Shown: positions 6,337 to 14,851 of the stretch, one piece after another
Layout of the letters: each line of letters starts with the position of its first letter
Numbering within the stretch: the stretch's first letter is position 1
DNA from: Bacteroidota bacterium
GTDB lineage: Bacteria; Bacteroidota; Bacteroidia; Chitinophagales; Saprospiraceae
Direction of reading: 5' to 3'
Assembly: GCA_963169455.1 (NCBI GenBank)
Contig: CAUJDW010000077.1
Span: 1 to 53,227, forward strand
Length of the DNA stretch: 53,227 nucleotides
Position numbers and translations under genes: made by a program
The notes under the pieces: model-generated
What the model was told of the DNA's origin: nothing
Database searches by the model: none
Seen by the model: the letters and a program-made list of their open reading frames with translations, nothing else

Positions 6337-8964
6337 ATGACTTCGACGGAAATACGGCAGGCATTTCTCGACTTCTTCGCCTCCAAACAACACAAGATCG
6401 TCCCCTCTTCGCCCATCGTCAGCAAGGATGACCCTACGCTGATGTTCACCAACGCGGGCATGAACCAGTTCAAAGACCTGTTTCTGGGCCACCAGGCGCC
6501 GGAGTACCGCCGCATCGCCGATACCCAAAAGTGCATGCGCGTTTCAGGCAAACACAATGACCTGGAGGATGTGGGGCGCGACGGCACGCACCATACCATG
6601 TTCGAAATGCTGGGCAACTGGTCCATCGGCGATTATTTTAAAAAGGAAGCCATCGCCTGGTCCTGGGAACTGCTCACCGAAGTGTACCGCATCGATAAAA
6701 GCCTCCTGTATGCTACGGTTTTCGAAGGGGATAAGGAGGAAGGCCTCGAAGCGGATGAGGAAGCCCGCGAACTATGGATGCAGTACCTGCCCGAAAACCA
6801 CATCATCTACGGCAATAAAAAGGATAACTTCTGGGAGATGGGCGATACCGGCCCCTGCGGCCCCTGCTCCGAAATCCACGTCGACCTGCGCAGCCCGGAA
6901 GAACGGGCGGCCACCCCGGGCGAACAACTGGTCAATAAAGACCACCCCAGAGTCATCGAGATATGGAATAACGTCTTCATCCAGTTCAACCGAAAAGCAG
7001 ACGGCAAACTGGAAGAGCTGCCCGAAAAACACGTCGATACCGGCATGGGCTTCGAACGCCTCTGCATGGCCCTGCAGGGCAAAACGGCCACCTACGATAC
7101 CGACGTCTTCACCCCAACCATCCGCTTTATTGAAGAAAAAACAGGCAGGCGCTATACCTACAGCTACGAAGCCGGCGCCAAATCGGATATGGCCATGCGC
7201 GTTATCGCCGACCATATCCGCGCCGTGGCATTCGCCATCGCCGACGGCCAGCTGCCCGGCAATACCGGCGCGGGCTACGTCATCCGGCGCATCCTGCGCC
7301 GCGCCGTGCGCTATTACTACTCCTTCCTCGATGTGAAGGAACCCTTCCTCCATACCCTCATTCCCCTGATCGCCGATTATTTCTCCGGGGTCTTCCCCGA
7401 ACTGAAAGCCCAGCAGGCACAGGTGGCCAAAGTCATCGAAGGGGAAGAAAACACCTTCCTGCACACCCTGGAAAAGGGCCTGCGCCGCTTCGATTCCCTC
7501 CAGGCAACCGGCGGCCGGATCGATGGGCAGGACGCCTTCGAACTGTACGATACCTACGGCTTCCCCATCGACCTGACCCGCCTCCTGGCCGGAGAACGGG
7601 GGATGCTCGTGGATGAAGCCGGCTTCGAAAAAGCACTCCGGCAACAAAAAGAACGCTCCAGAGCCGACGCCGCCAAAGCCGTGGGCGACTGGGCCGCGCT
7701 GCGCGAGGGGGAGGACGTGGAATTCGTAGGTTATGACACCCTCACCGTTCACAATGCGCAGGTGCTGAAATTCCGCACCGTCAAGGCCAAAGGCAAAGAC
7801 GAATTCCACCTGGTGCTGAACCAGACGCCCTTCTACGCGGAAAGCGGCGGCCAGGCCGGCGATACCGGCCTGCTCTGGTTCGGAGAGGAAAAAATCCCCG
7901 TGCTGGATACCCAAAAGGAAAACGACCTCATCATTCACGTCGTCCAGAAATTTCCGGCCGACATGCATGCGCCCGTGCGCGCGGAAGTAAACCGGCACAA
8001 ACGCCAGGCTACCTCCGGCAACCACTCGGCCACCCACCTCATGCACGCCGCCCTGCACCGCATACTGGGCAAACACGCCCTGCAGAAAGGGCAGGATGTG
8101 GACAATAACCGCCTGCGCTTCGACTTTGCGCACTTCCAGAAGATGACAGAGGAGGAAATCCTGAAGGTCGAAGAAATGGTCAACCAGCGCATCCGGGAAA
8201 ATATTCCCCTGGAAGAACAGCGCAACGTGCCAGTCGACAAGGCAAAGGAAATGGGCGCCATGATGCTCTTCGGCGAAAAATACGGCGAACAGGTCCGGGT
8301 CATCACCTTCGGCCCCGATTACTCCCGCGAACTGTGCGGGGGCACCCACGTGCAGGCTTCCGGCGAGATCGGGCTGTTCAAAATCGTCTCGGAAAGCGCC
8401 GTTGCGGCAGGCATCCGCCGCATCGAAGCCATCACCGCCGACAAGGCCGAAACTTATATCAGGGAACAATTGTCGGAACTGGATGAAATCAGGCAGTTGC
8501 TGAAAACACCAAAACAACTGGCCAAAAGCGTCGCCGGCCTGCAGGAGGAAAACCGCCAGCTTCGAAAAGAAGTGGAAAAACTGCTCGCCGCCCAGGCCGG
8601 CGCCCTCAAAGGCGAATTGCTGAACAAAGCAGAGGCGATGGACGGCTACCGCTTCCTAAGCGCCCGGCTGCCGCTGGAAGACAGCAATGCCATCAAAACT
8701 CTGGCCTACCAACTGGAAGAAGAACTGAAAAGCGCCGTCATCGTCTTCGGCGCCGAAATAGCAGGCAAACCCCAGCTCACCATCGTCATCAGCCGGGAAC
8801 TGACGGAAAGCAGAGGCTTCAACGCCGGACAGATGATCCGGGAACTGGCCCGGGAAATCCAGGGCGGCGGCGGCGGGCAGGCCTTCTTCGCAACCGCCGG
8901 CGGCAAGGATGCCTCCGGCCTGAGCCGCGCACTGGCCAAAGCCAGGGAACTGCTGCCGGGCTGA
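6337..8964 (+). CDS. alaS: Alanyl-tRNA synthetase
   Basis: An 875-residue class II aminoacyl-tRNA synthetase that charges tRNA-Ala. The N-terminal catalytic part begins STEIRQAFLDFFASKQHK and includes the class II motif 1-3 region (LMFTNAGMNQFKDLFLG, DTGPCGPCSEIH, GYVIRRILRRAVR). The editing domain near residues 560-670 has the zinc-site motifs HSATHLMH and LCGGTH. The C-Ala/DHHA1-type end carries the glycine run GGGGGQAFFATAGG. The ATG at 6337 matches the family N-terminus. The frame is also open from a GTG at 6250, which would add 29 residues, but a candidate promoter box lies inside that extension. The gene is convergent with a small secreted-protein gene. Confidence 0.97.
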   Translation: MTSTEIRQAFLDFFASKQHKIVPSSPIVSKDDPTLMFTNAGMNQFKDLFLGHQAPEYRRIADTQKCMRVSGKHNDLEDVGRDGTHHTMFEMLGNWSIGDYFKKEAIAWSWELLTEVYRIDKSLLYATVFEGDKEEGLEADEEARELWMQYLPENHIIYGNKKDNFWEMGDTGPCGPCSEIHVDLRSPEERAATPGEQLVNKDHPRVIEIWNNVFIQFNRKADGKLEELPEKHVDTGMGFERLCMALQGKTATYDTDVFTPTIRFIEEKTGRRYTYSYEAGAKSDMAMRVIADHIRAVAFAIADGQLPGNTGAGYVIRRILRRAVRYYYSFLDVKEPFLHTLIPLIADYFSGVFPELKAQQAQVAKVIEGEENTFLHTLEKGLRRFDSLQATGGRIDGQDAFELYDTYGFPIDLTRLLAGERGMLVDEAGFEKALRQQKERSRADAAKAVGDWAALREGEDVEFVGYDTLTVHNAQVLKFRTVKAKGKDEFHLVLNQTPFYAESGGQAGDTGLLWFGEEKIPVLDTQKENDLIIHVVQKFPADMHAPVRAEVNRHKRQATSGNHSATHLMHAALHRILGKHALQKGQDVDNNRLRFDFAHFQKMTEEEILKVEEMVNQRIRENIPLEEQRNVPVDKAKEMGAMMLFGEKYGEQVRVITFGPDYSRELCGGTHVQASGEIGLFKIVSESAVAAGIRRIEAITADKAETYIREQLSELDEIRQLLKTPKQLAKSVAGLQEENRQLRKEVEKLLAAQAGALKGELLNKAEAMDGYRFLSARLPLEDSNAIKTLAYQLEEELKSAVIVFGAEIAGKPQLTIVISRELTESRGFNAGQMIRELAREIQGGGGGQAFFATAGGKDASGLSRALAKARELLPG

Positions 8965-8989
8965 TCACAGAGCCCACGGGAAAAGGCCG

Positions 8990-9499
8990 TTACTCAAAAC
9001 GCGCCGCTAGCGTCAACCCCTTCCCGCTCAGGCCCAGGCCGAGCTGGACATTCTTTTTTTCCTGAAAGTATTGCCTGATGTCCGAGTTGTATGCCTCCAC
9101 CGCCCGGTGCTTATAGCTGCTGGAAACCAGGGTGAGCAGAAAACCTGCCCCCAGGCCGGCGCCGCCGATCTGCAGAAGGCCCTGGCCGGCAGCCCGGTCC
9201 TCCTGGCTGATCAGATATCCGCCCAGAAAAACCAACCCGCCGGCGGTAAAACTGACAGCCGCCAGCTGGCTGGTGACGCCGGCAACCCTGATCTGGTCAT
9301 GGGCCTGTGGATGGCCCGCCATAAACCACTCCATCACCTGCAGATTGAGCCGCTTGCCATCCAGCAGGTACACCTTGCCCGGAAAAGCAGGCCGGGTGAC
9401 AATGGTGTCCTGCGCCAGCTCGTGATACAGATCCTGCCCGAACGAAAGCTGCCCAAGCAACAAAACGAGGGCAGGAATAGCAAGTAGTTTTTTCCTCAT
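8990..9499 (-). CDS. Hypothetical secreted/membrane protein
   Basis: A 169-residue protein I do not recognise. It starts with a clear signal peptide (MRKKLLAIPALVLLLGQLSF, cleavage after GQ). A polar stretch follows, then two glycine-rich hydrophobic segments at about residues 78-95 and 105-125, and a polar C-terminus ending LGLGLSGKGLTLAARFE, which resembles an outer-membrane beta-strand. The open frame continues upstream to 9670, but the signal peptide and a good promoter at 9633-9664 favour the ATG at 9499 with a leader of roughly 125 nt. It converges on alaS with 25 bp between stops. No functional inference is justified. Confidence 0.75.
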   Translation of the reverse strand: MRKKLLAIPALVLLLGQLSFGQDLYHELAQDTIVTRPAFPGKVYLLDGKRLNLQVMEWFMAGHPQAHDQIRVAGVTSQLAAVSFTAGGLVFLGGYLISQEDRAAGQGLLQIGGAGLGAGFLLTLVSSSYKHRAVEAYNSDIRQYFQEKKNVQLGLGLSGKGLTLAARFE

Positions 9500-9632
9500 G
9501 TCTGGCCTTTTGGTTTCATTCAGCCCGGGGAGCGCCTTATCAGGCCGGGTTTTCAGTGTTTTTTTGCAAATGCCCCCCCTCTTCCTGTTTAAATATACTC
9601 CCGAGCCCCGAAAACAGTTTAACCCGGCCTGC

Positions 9633-9664
9633 CGAATATACGAAAGTGAGGTTTCATTTTCAAA
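9633..9664 (-). promoter_or_regulatory. Bacteroidota-type promoter for the 8990-9499 gene
   Basis: On the minus strand TTTG (9664-9661) is followed after 20 nt by TATATTCG (9640-9633). This matches TTTG-N19/20-TAnnTTTG with one mismatch in the -7 box. It lies about 134 bp from the chosen start codon. Confidence 0.55.
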
Positions 9665-9727
9665 AGACAACAGTTCAGCCGGCCTATAACGCTAGCCGCC
9701 AAACACCTGCTCATCCGCCCTTTTTCT

Positions 9728-9735
9728 TAATTTTG
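9728..9735 (+). promoter_or_regulatory. Candidate -7 box upstream of the 9756 gene
   Basis: TAATTTTG matches the Bacteroidota -7 consensus TAnnTTTG exactly and lies 20 bp before the ATG at 9756. No convincing -33 TTTG is seen, and the very short leader makes this only a candidate. Confidence 0.4.
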
Positions 9736-9755
9736 CCGGATAAATCCCACATCGC

Positions 9756-10058
9756 ATGTTCATCCTGCTGATATCAATCGTAATCGGCCTCTTCGTGGCC
9801 ATGCTGTTCCTCAATGTTTACTTCCGCATGAAAGTCCTGCGCACCTACCGCAAACTGGTGGACAACCGCGTCGAGTTCGGCGCCGCCCACTTGTTCGACC
9901 GGCAGAAGATGGAAACGGAAATATTTCCCAAATACCCCCACATGAAGGATGATATCCTGACTTTCGTCAACCACATGCGCTACTCCATCCGCATGGCCAC
10001 CGTGCTGATCGCGCTGATCACCCTCTTCGGCGCCGTACTGATGTACTTCCGGGAATAA
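9756..10058 (+). CDS. Small two-TM membrane protein, hypothetical
   Basis: A 100-residue protein with a hydrophobic segment at residues 2-22 and another at about 80-97, joined by a polar, charged loop with FDRQKMETEIFPKYPHMKDD. A hairpin topology with the loop on one side of the inner membrane is likely. No enzymatic motif is present and I do not recognise a named family. Its own -7 box (TAATTTTG) lies 20 bp upstream, and the next gene has its own promoter 48 bp after this stop, so it is probably monocistronic. Confidence 0.75.
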   Translation: MFILLISIVIGLFVAMLFLNVYFRMKVLRTYRKLVDNRVEFGAAHLFDRQKMETEIFPKYPHMKDDILTFVNHMRYSIRMATVLIALITLFGAVLMYFRE

Positions 10059-10082
10059 AAGTCCATGAAACAACACCTCCCC

Positions 10083-10113
10083 TTGCCCTTTCCGGCGAAC
10101 TCTCGTACTTTTG
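10083..10113 (+). promoter_or_regulatory. Bacteroidota-type promoter for the Gfo/Idh gene
   Basis: TTG at 10083-10085 is followed after 20 nt by TACTTTTG at 10106-10113, an exact TAnnTTTG box. It is 43 bp upstream of the ATG at 10157. Confidence 0.6.
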
Positions 10114-10156
10114 CCGATCGGCTGGAAATCCGCCGGCCAAATAAAAATCCGGAAAT

Positions 10157-11146
10157 ATGCTTAAAATCGGGGTGCTGGGAGTAGGCCATTTGGGGAAGAT
10201 TCACCTCAAATGCATCAACCTGGCCGCAACACATTACGAACTCACCGGTTTCTACGACCCGGACGGAAACTCCGCCCGCCAGGCGGAAGAGCAATCGGGC
10301 GCACGGCGCTGGGAAAACCTCGACAGCCTGCTGGATGCGGTTGACGTGGTGGATATCGTGACCCCAACCGTCACACATTTCGAACTGGCTTCAAAGGCCA
10401 TCCGGCGCGGCAAACACATCTTCATCGAAAAGCCCCTGACGCACACCATGGAGGAAGCCGAAACCCTGCTCCGCCTGAGCCGCGAATTCGGCGTCAAGGT
10501 GCAGGTCGGCCACGTGGAGCGCTTCAACCCCGCCCTGCTCGCCCTGGGAGACATCCGGCTCAACCCCATGTTCATCGAAGCCCACCGCCTGGCGGCATTT
10601 AACCCCAGAGGCACCGACGTCTCCGTCATCCTCGACCTGATGATCCACGACCTGGATATCATCCTCAGCCTGGTGCCCTCGGAGGTGAAACGCGTAAGCG
10701 CCAGCGGGGTGCCCGTCGTGAGCGATACGGCCGATATCTGCAACGCCCGCATCGAATTCGAAAACGGCTGCGTGGCCAACCTCACCGCCAGCCGCATCTC
10801 CCTCAAACAAATGCGAAAACTGCGGCTTTTTCAGCCGGACACCTACATCAGCCTCGATTTCCTGGACAAACAGGCGCAGGTCGTCCGCCTTTTCGACACC
10901 GATGCCGGCAGGCTGCCGGACGACAACCTGATGGAACTGCAAACGCCGCGAGGCAAAAAATACCTGCAACTGTCCATGCCCGATATCGAACCGGTCAACT
11001 CGATCAGAATGGAACTGGAAACTTTCGCCGAAGCCATCCGCACCGACAGCCGGCCGGTGGTCAGCATCGAAGACGGTTACCGCGCCCTGAGGCTGGCCCA
11101 CCAGATCATGCAGGATATTGAAAACCGCATCGGCGCGTTAAAATAA
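10157..11146 (+). CDS. Gfo/Idh/MocA family oxidoreductase
   Basis: A 329-residue NAD(P)-dependent oxidoreductase. The N-terminal Rossmann fold starts KIGVLGVGHLGKIH with the glycines at residues 8, 10 and 13. The family signature EKPL is at 91-94, followed by VQVGHVERFNP at about 110-120, and the C-terminal alpha/beta domain makes up the rest. Such enzymes oxidise or reduce sugars, inositols or related compounds. In Bacteroidota a very similar stand-alone protein is common, but its substrate is unknown. Its own promoter is at 10083-10113. A lipoprotein gene follows after 36 bp and a sugar-phosphate transferase gene after that, so all three may form one transcript, possibly for surface-polysaccharide synthesis (inference). 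Confidence 0.92.
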   Translation: MLKIGVLGVGHLGKIHLKCINLAATHYELTGFYDPDGNSARQAEEQSGARRWENLDSLLDAVDVVDIVTPTVTHFELASKAIRRGKHIFIEKPLTHTMEEAETLLRLSREFGVKVQVGHVERFNPALLALGDIRLNPMFIEAHRLAAFNPRGTDVSVILDLMIHDLDIILSLVPSEVKRVSASGVPVVSDTADICNARIEFENGCVANLTASRISLKQMRKLRLFQPDTYISLDFLDKQAQVVRLFDTDAGRLPDDNLMELQTPRGKKYLQLSMPDIEPVNSIRMELETFAEAIRTDSRPVVSIEDGYRALRLAHQIMQDIENRIGALK

Positions 11147-11182
11147 AGACATTCAGAACGGCAATCGATCAACCTCAAAGCT

Positions 11183-12079
11183 ATGAAAAAAACGCCATCC
11201 GCTAAATTCATATCCCGCCTGCTTCCGGCGCTCCTCCTCCTGACAGCTTGTGATATCATCAACCCGGAAGAAGATATCCCGGCCTACCTCTACGTGCCTG
11301 ATTTTACCTTGACCACCAACGCCATCACCGAAGGCTCGGCATCGGAAAAGATCACCGACGTCTGGCTGAGCATCGACGGCGACTTTCTCGGCGCCTATAC
11401 CCTGCCAGCGCTCATCCCCCTCCTGGAAGTGGGCGAGCGGGATATCGTGCTCCAGGCCGGCATCAAGGACAACGGCATCAACGCTACGCCCGACATTTAC
11501 CCCTACTACCAGGATTTCCGCCTGGCCCGCACCCTGATACCGGACATGGTGGACACCCTCCGCCCCGCTATCCGCTACCGCAATGACGTACAGTTCGCCT
11601 TCATCGAAAACTTCGAGGGCAACTCCCAGATATTCCAGGATGTCAGGCGCGGTTCGCTCAACCAGATCCAAATCACCGATGCGGGAGTTTTTGAAGGCAA
11701 CGGCGCCTGCCTCATTCGCCTGGACTCCAGCATGTCCATCCTGGAAGTGGCCACCAACAGCCGCTTTGCCAACCTGGCCAGCCGAAGCCCCTTCGTTTAC
11801 CTGGAGGTCAACTACAAATCGGACGTGCCCGTCGTATTCGGGCTCATCGGCAACGACCGCAACGGGCTGCCATCCCAGGAAATCATCATCCTGAACCCGG
11901 GCTTCTCGCCCAAAGAGGAGTGGAATAAAATTTATTTTAACCTCTCCTTCATCCTGGCAGAGATGGGCAAGGAAGAATACCAGGTCGTTTTCCAGGCCTT
12001 CATCCCCATTGAAAACGGGCAGTTGAGCCGTAATAAGGCCAATGTTTGGCTGGATAATATCAAATTGCTACATTTCTGA
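11183..12079 (+). CDS. Putative lipoprotein, hypothetical
   Basis: A 298-residue protein with a lipoprotein signal (basic MKKTPSAKF start, hydrophobic LLPALLLLTAC lipobox, Cys24). The mature part starts DIINPEEDIPAYLYVPDF and is rich in beta-strand-forming residues. The conserved-looking pieces DVWLSIDGDFLGAYTLPA and VWLDNIKLLHF suggest a carbohydrate-binding or beta-sandwich fold, but I cannot name a family. It sits between an oxidoreductase gene (36 bp before) and a sugar-phosphate transferase gene (53 bp after) on the same strand. It is likely exposed at the outer membrane or periplasm. Confidence 0.75.
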   Translation: MKKTPSAKFISRLLPALLLLTACDIINPEEDIPAYLYVPDFTLTTNAITEGSASEKITDVWLSIDGDFLGAYTLPALIPLLEVGERDIVLQAGIKDNGINATPDIYPYYQDFRLARTLIPDMVDTLRPAIRYRNDVQFAFIENFEGNSQIFQDVRRGSLNQIQITDAGVFEGNGACLIRLDSSMSILEVATNSRFANLASRSPFVYLEVNYKSDVPVVFGLIGNDRNGLPSQEIIILNPGFSPKEEWNKIYFNLSFILAEMGKEEYQVVFQAFIPIENGQLSRNKANVWLDNIKLLHF

Positions 12080-12132
12080 CCCGCTTTTCAAGCACTCGGG
12101 AAAACAAACGGCAACTAACTACGAACATTACT

Positions 12133-13563
12133 ATGGTGCAAAACATGACCCGCCGCCGACGGCTGCATACGCTCCTGTATCAGGTTGCGGATTTCGGCAC
12201 GGCCATGTTGTCCTGGGCTTGTTTCTTCCTCTACCGCAAAAGCCTGGAAGGAGGCTCCATGGACTGGCATGTCTTCCAGGACAGCAACTTCTGGTACGGC
12301 ATCGTCATCATCCCGTCGGGCTGGCTGTTCTTCTACTCGATCTTCGACCAATACCGGGATATCTACCGCCTGTCGCGGCTCGCCACCCTGGCGCGCACCC
12401 TCTTCCTGAGCTTCTTCGGCGTCCTTTTTCTGTTCTTCACGCTTATCCTGGACGATGTGGTCACCAACTACACCACCTATTACAATTCGTTTTTCACCCT
12501 CTTTTTCCTGCACTTCTCCTTTACCGCAACGGTGCGGATGTATCTGCTCACCCGGGCCAGCCAGCGCATAAAAGCCGGGAAAGTCACCTACAACACGCTC
12601 ATCATCGGCGGCAACCAGAATGCCGTGGAACTGTACAAGGAAATATCGGGCCGCACCAAAGGCCTTGGATATAAATTCCTGGGCTTCGTCGACGTGAACG
12701 GCCAGAACGGAAATGAATTGTCCCGCCATCTGGCCCCGCTCGGCCCCATCGGCATGCTGGAGGAAATAGTGCTGGAATACAACATCGAGGTGGCCATCAT
12801 CGCCATCGAAACATCCGAGCACAACAGGCTGCGGGACATCCTCAACGTCCTGTTCGACTATAGCGGCAAGGTGCTGGTCAAGATCATTCCCGATATGTAC
12901 GACATCATGCTGGGCCACGTGAAGATGAACCACGTTTATGGCGCCGTCCTGATCGAGATCCAGCAGGACCTCATGCCCCGCTGGCAGCGCCTGGTCAAAC
13001 GCCTCATCGACATCCTGGTTTCCACCCTGATGCTGGCGCTCCTCTCGCCGCTCTATGCCTACATCGCCTTCAGGGTCAGAATTTCCTCCGATGGCCCCAT
13101 CTTCTTCCGCCAGGAGCGCATCGGGCTGCACGGCAAACCCTTCATCATCTACAAATTCCGCTCCATGTACACCGATGCGGAAAAGCATGGCCCGCGACTC
13201 TCTCATGACGGCGACAACCGCTGCACCCCATGGGGCGCCGTAATGCGCAAATGGCGCCTGGATGAACTACCCCAGTTCTGGAACGTGCTGAAAGGCGAGA
13301 TGTCCCTCGTCGGGCCCCGCCCCGAAAGGCAATACTTCATCGACCAGATCACACCCCACGCTCCCCACTACAAACACCTGCTCAAAGTGCGGCCCGGCAT
13401 CACCTCCTGGGGGCAGGTGAAATACGGCTACGCCTCCAACCTCGACCAGATGCTGCAACGCCTCAAATTCGATATCCTCTATATCGAGAACATGTCGTTG
13501 GCCCTGGATTTCAAGATCATGTTCTACACCCTCCTCGTACTGGTGCAGGGCAAGGGAAAATAG
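12133..13563 (+). CDS. Polyprenyl glycosylphosphotransferase (WcaJ/WbaP type)
   Basis: A 476-residue membrane enzyme that would transfer a sugar-1-phosphate from a nucleotide sugar to undecaprenyl phosphate, the first step of exopolysaccharide or O-antigen synthesis. The N-terminal third has four hydrophobic segments. A Rossmann-like CoA-binding region follows (TLIIGGNQNAVELYKEI). The catalytic bacterial sugar transferase domain from about residue 285 carries KRLIDILVS, GPIFFRQERIG, YKFRSM, DELPQFWNVLKGEMSLVGPR and RPGITSWGQV. Domain order and length match the full-length PHPT family. No polysaccharide operon surrounds it, apart from the oxidoreductase and lipoprotein genes just upstream. Confidence 0.93.
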   Translation: MVQNMTRRRRLHTLLYQVADFGTAMLSWACFFLYRKSLEGGSMDWHVFQDSNFWYGIVIIPSGWLFFYSIFDQYRDIYRLSRLATLARTLFLSFFGVLFLFFTLILDDVVTNYTTYYNSFFTLFFLHFSFTATVRMYLLTRASQRIKAGKVTYNTLIIGGNQNAVELYKEISGRTKGLGYKFLGFVDVNGQNGNELSRHLAPLGPIGMLEEIVLEYNIEVAIIAIETSEHNRLRDILNVLFDYSGKVLVKIIPDMYDIMLGHVKMNHVYGAVLIEIQQDLMPRWQRLVKRLIDILVSTLMLALLSPLYAYIAFRVRISSDGPIFFRQERIGLHGKPFIIYKFRSMYTDAEKHGPRLSHDGDNRCTPWGAVMRKWRLDELPQFWNVLKGEMSLVGPRPERQYFIDQITPHAPHYKHLLKVRPGITSWGQVKYGYASNLDQMLQRLKFDILYIENMSLALDFKIMFYTLLVLVQGKGK

Positions 13564-13638
13564 GCCCGATATCCAGCGGGCTGCACTTTGCGGATTGCCT
13601 AAAACCCCGTTTTTCCCGGAATCTTTCTCCGCCACTCC

Positions 13639-13669
13639 TTTGTTTTCATTGGAGATTCCCATATCTTTG
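13639..13669 (+). promoter_or_regulatory. Consensus Bacteroidota promoter for rplU-rpmA
   Basis: TTTG at 13639-13642, exactly 19 nt, then TATCTTTG at 13662-13669. This is a perfect match to the primary sigma-factor consensus of Bacteroidota. It lies 44 bp upstream of the rplU ATG. Confidence 0.8.
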
Positions 13670-13713
13670 CACCTCGATTTGAATATCATTATTTGTTTAT
13701 CAAACGCTAACCA

Positions 13714-14022
13714 ATGTTCGCAATCGTAACCATAGCTGGGCAACAGTTCAAAGTCGAGGAAGGGCAGGAGCTCTTCGTCCACCAGCTAGAAGCCAGTGAA
13801 GGGGACAACCTCGCCTTCGACCAGGTGCACCTGATCGACAACGGCGGCAAGGTCTCCGTAGGCACGCCGGTGCTGAACGCCAAGGTCAACGCCACTGTGC
13901 TCGGGCACGCCAAAGGCGACAAAGTGCTCGTATTCAAGAAGAAGCGCCGCAAGGGCTACCGCAAGAAAAACGGCCACCGGCAGCACTTCACCAAGATCAA
14001 GATCGACAGCATTGCCGTTTAA
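13714..14022 (+). CDS. rplU: 50S ribosomal protein L21
   Basis: A 102-residue protein of standard length that begins MFAIVTIAGQQFKVEEGQEL and ends with the L21 signature KKKRRKGYRKKNGHRQHFTKIKI. L21 is a 23S rRNA-binding protein of the large subunit. It is the first gene of the rplU-rpmA operon, 44 bp before rpmA, with a consensus promoter upstream. In this genome the long C-terminal extension is on L27 rather than on L21. Confidence 0.98.
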   Translation: MFAIVTIAGQQFKVEEGQELFVHQLEASEGDNLAFDQVHLIDNGGKVSVGTPVLNAKVNATVLGHAKGDKVLVFKKKRRKGYRKKNGHRQHFTKIKIDSIAV

Positions 14023-14066
14023 CTCCCGGCGTTTTTCATTTTCATTCACTCAAAAATTTCTGAGCA

Positions 14067-14786
14067 ATGGCACACAAGAAAGGTGTAGGTAGTACCGATA
14101 ACGGCCGGGACAGTAAATCGAAACGGCTGGGTGTGAAACTCTTCGGCGGCCAGGTTGCCAAGGCCGGCAACATCATCATCCGCCAGCGGGGCACCAAATT
14201 CCACCCCGGCGAGAACGTCTATATGGGCAGAGACTTCACCCTGCACGCCACCATCGACGGCGTGGTTTCCTTCCGCAAGCGCAGCCAGAACCGCACGTAC
14301 GTCAGCGTTTTTGCTCCTGAAGCAACAGCGGAAACGATCGCTCCGGTGAAACCGGGCAAAAAACCGGCCGCCATCAAACAGGCCCCGGTAGAAGAAGCGC
14401 CGGTACTGGTTGCCGAACGCTCCGCTCCGGCTCCGGAAGCTCCGGCAGCAAAGGAAGCGCCCAAAGCAGCCGCAAAATCGGAAAAGATCACCCTGCCCTC
14501 CGGCAAAAAAGTAAACCAGGATGACCTGAAACTGGTGGAAGGGATCGGCCCGAAAATCGAGGGCCTGCTCAATGAGGCCGGCATCCACACCTGGGAAGAT
14601 CTGGCCAACGCGGCAGCCGAAAAAGTCCAGGCCATCCTCGATGAGGCCGGCCCGCGCTACCGCATGCACGACCCCGCAACCTGGGCGAAACAGGCCCGCC
14701 TGGCAGCCGACGCCAAATGGGAAGAACTGGAAGCACTCCAGGATAGCCTCAAAGGCGGCCGCGAAACCGGCGAGGGAGAGGAATAA
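14067..14786 (+). CDS. rpmA: 50S ribosomal protein L27 with C-terminal HhH extension
   Basis: Residues 1-83 are a complete L27 ([20 protein letters not shown], then LGVKLFGGQ and the [10 protein letters not shown] segment). The family is normally about 85 residues, but this frame runs on without interruption to 239. Residues 85-140 are an Ala/Pro/Glu/Lys-rich flexible linker. Residues 151-195 contain a helix-hairpin-helix signature, [20 protein letters not shown] then GIHTWEDLA, followed by a helix with [18 protein letters not shown] and an acidic tail. HhH motifs bind nucleic-acid backbones, so an extra rRNA, tRNA or DNA contact is possible (inference). The operon ends at a strong terminator at 14824-14851. 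Confidence 0.96.
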   Translation: MAHKKGVGSTDNGRDSKSKRLGVKLFGGQVAKAGNIIIRQRGTKFHPGENVYMGRDFTLHATIDGVVSFRKRSQNRTYVSVFAPEATAETIAPVKPGKKPAAIKQAPVEEAPVLVAERSAPAPEAPAAKEAPKAAAKSEKITLPSGKKVNQDDLKLVEGIGPKIEGLLNEAGIHTWEDLANAAAEKVQAILDEAGPRYRMHDPATWAKQARLAADAKWEELEALQDSLKGGRETGEGEE

Positions 14787-14823
14787 TTTCGAAAGTTTTA
14801 GTTTTCATAGCTTTATATTTCGG

Positions 14824-14851
14824 GCCCTATCTTCACGATAGGGCTTTTTTT
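14824..14851 (+). terminator. Intrinsic terminator of rplU-rpmA
   Basis: GCCCTATC (14824-14831), loop TTCAC, GATAGGGC (14837-14844), then a run of seven T. The hairpin lies between the rpmA stop and the convergent BatE-like gene, whose stop codon overlaps the T run. Confidence 0.85.

Noticed and set aside
6772-8517. Long open frame (581 codons) on the minus strand across alaS
   Set aside because: It is the mirror frame of a GC-rich, biased coding sequence. The product has no motif or signal, and alaS covers the region completely.
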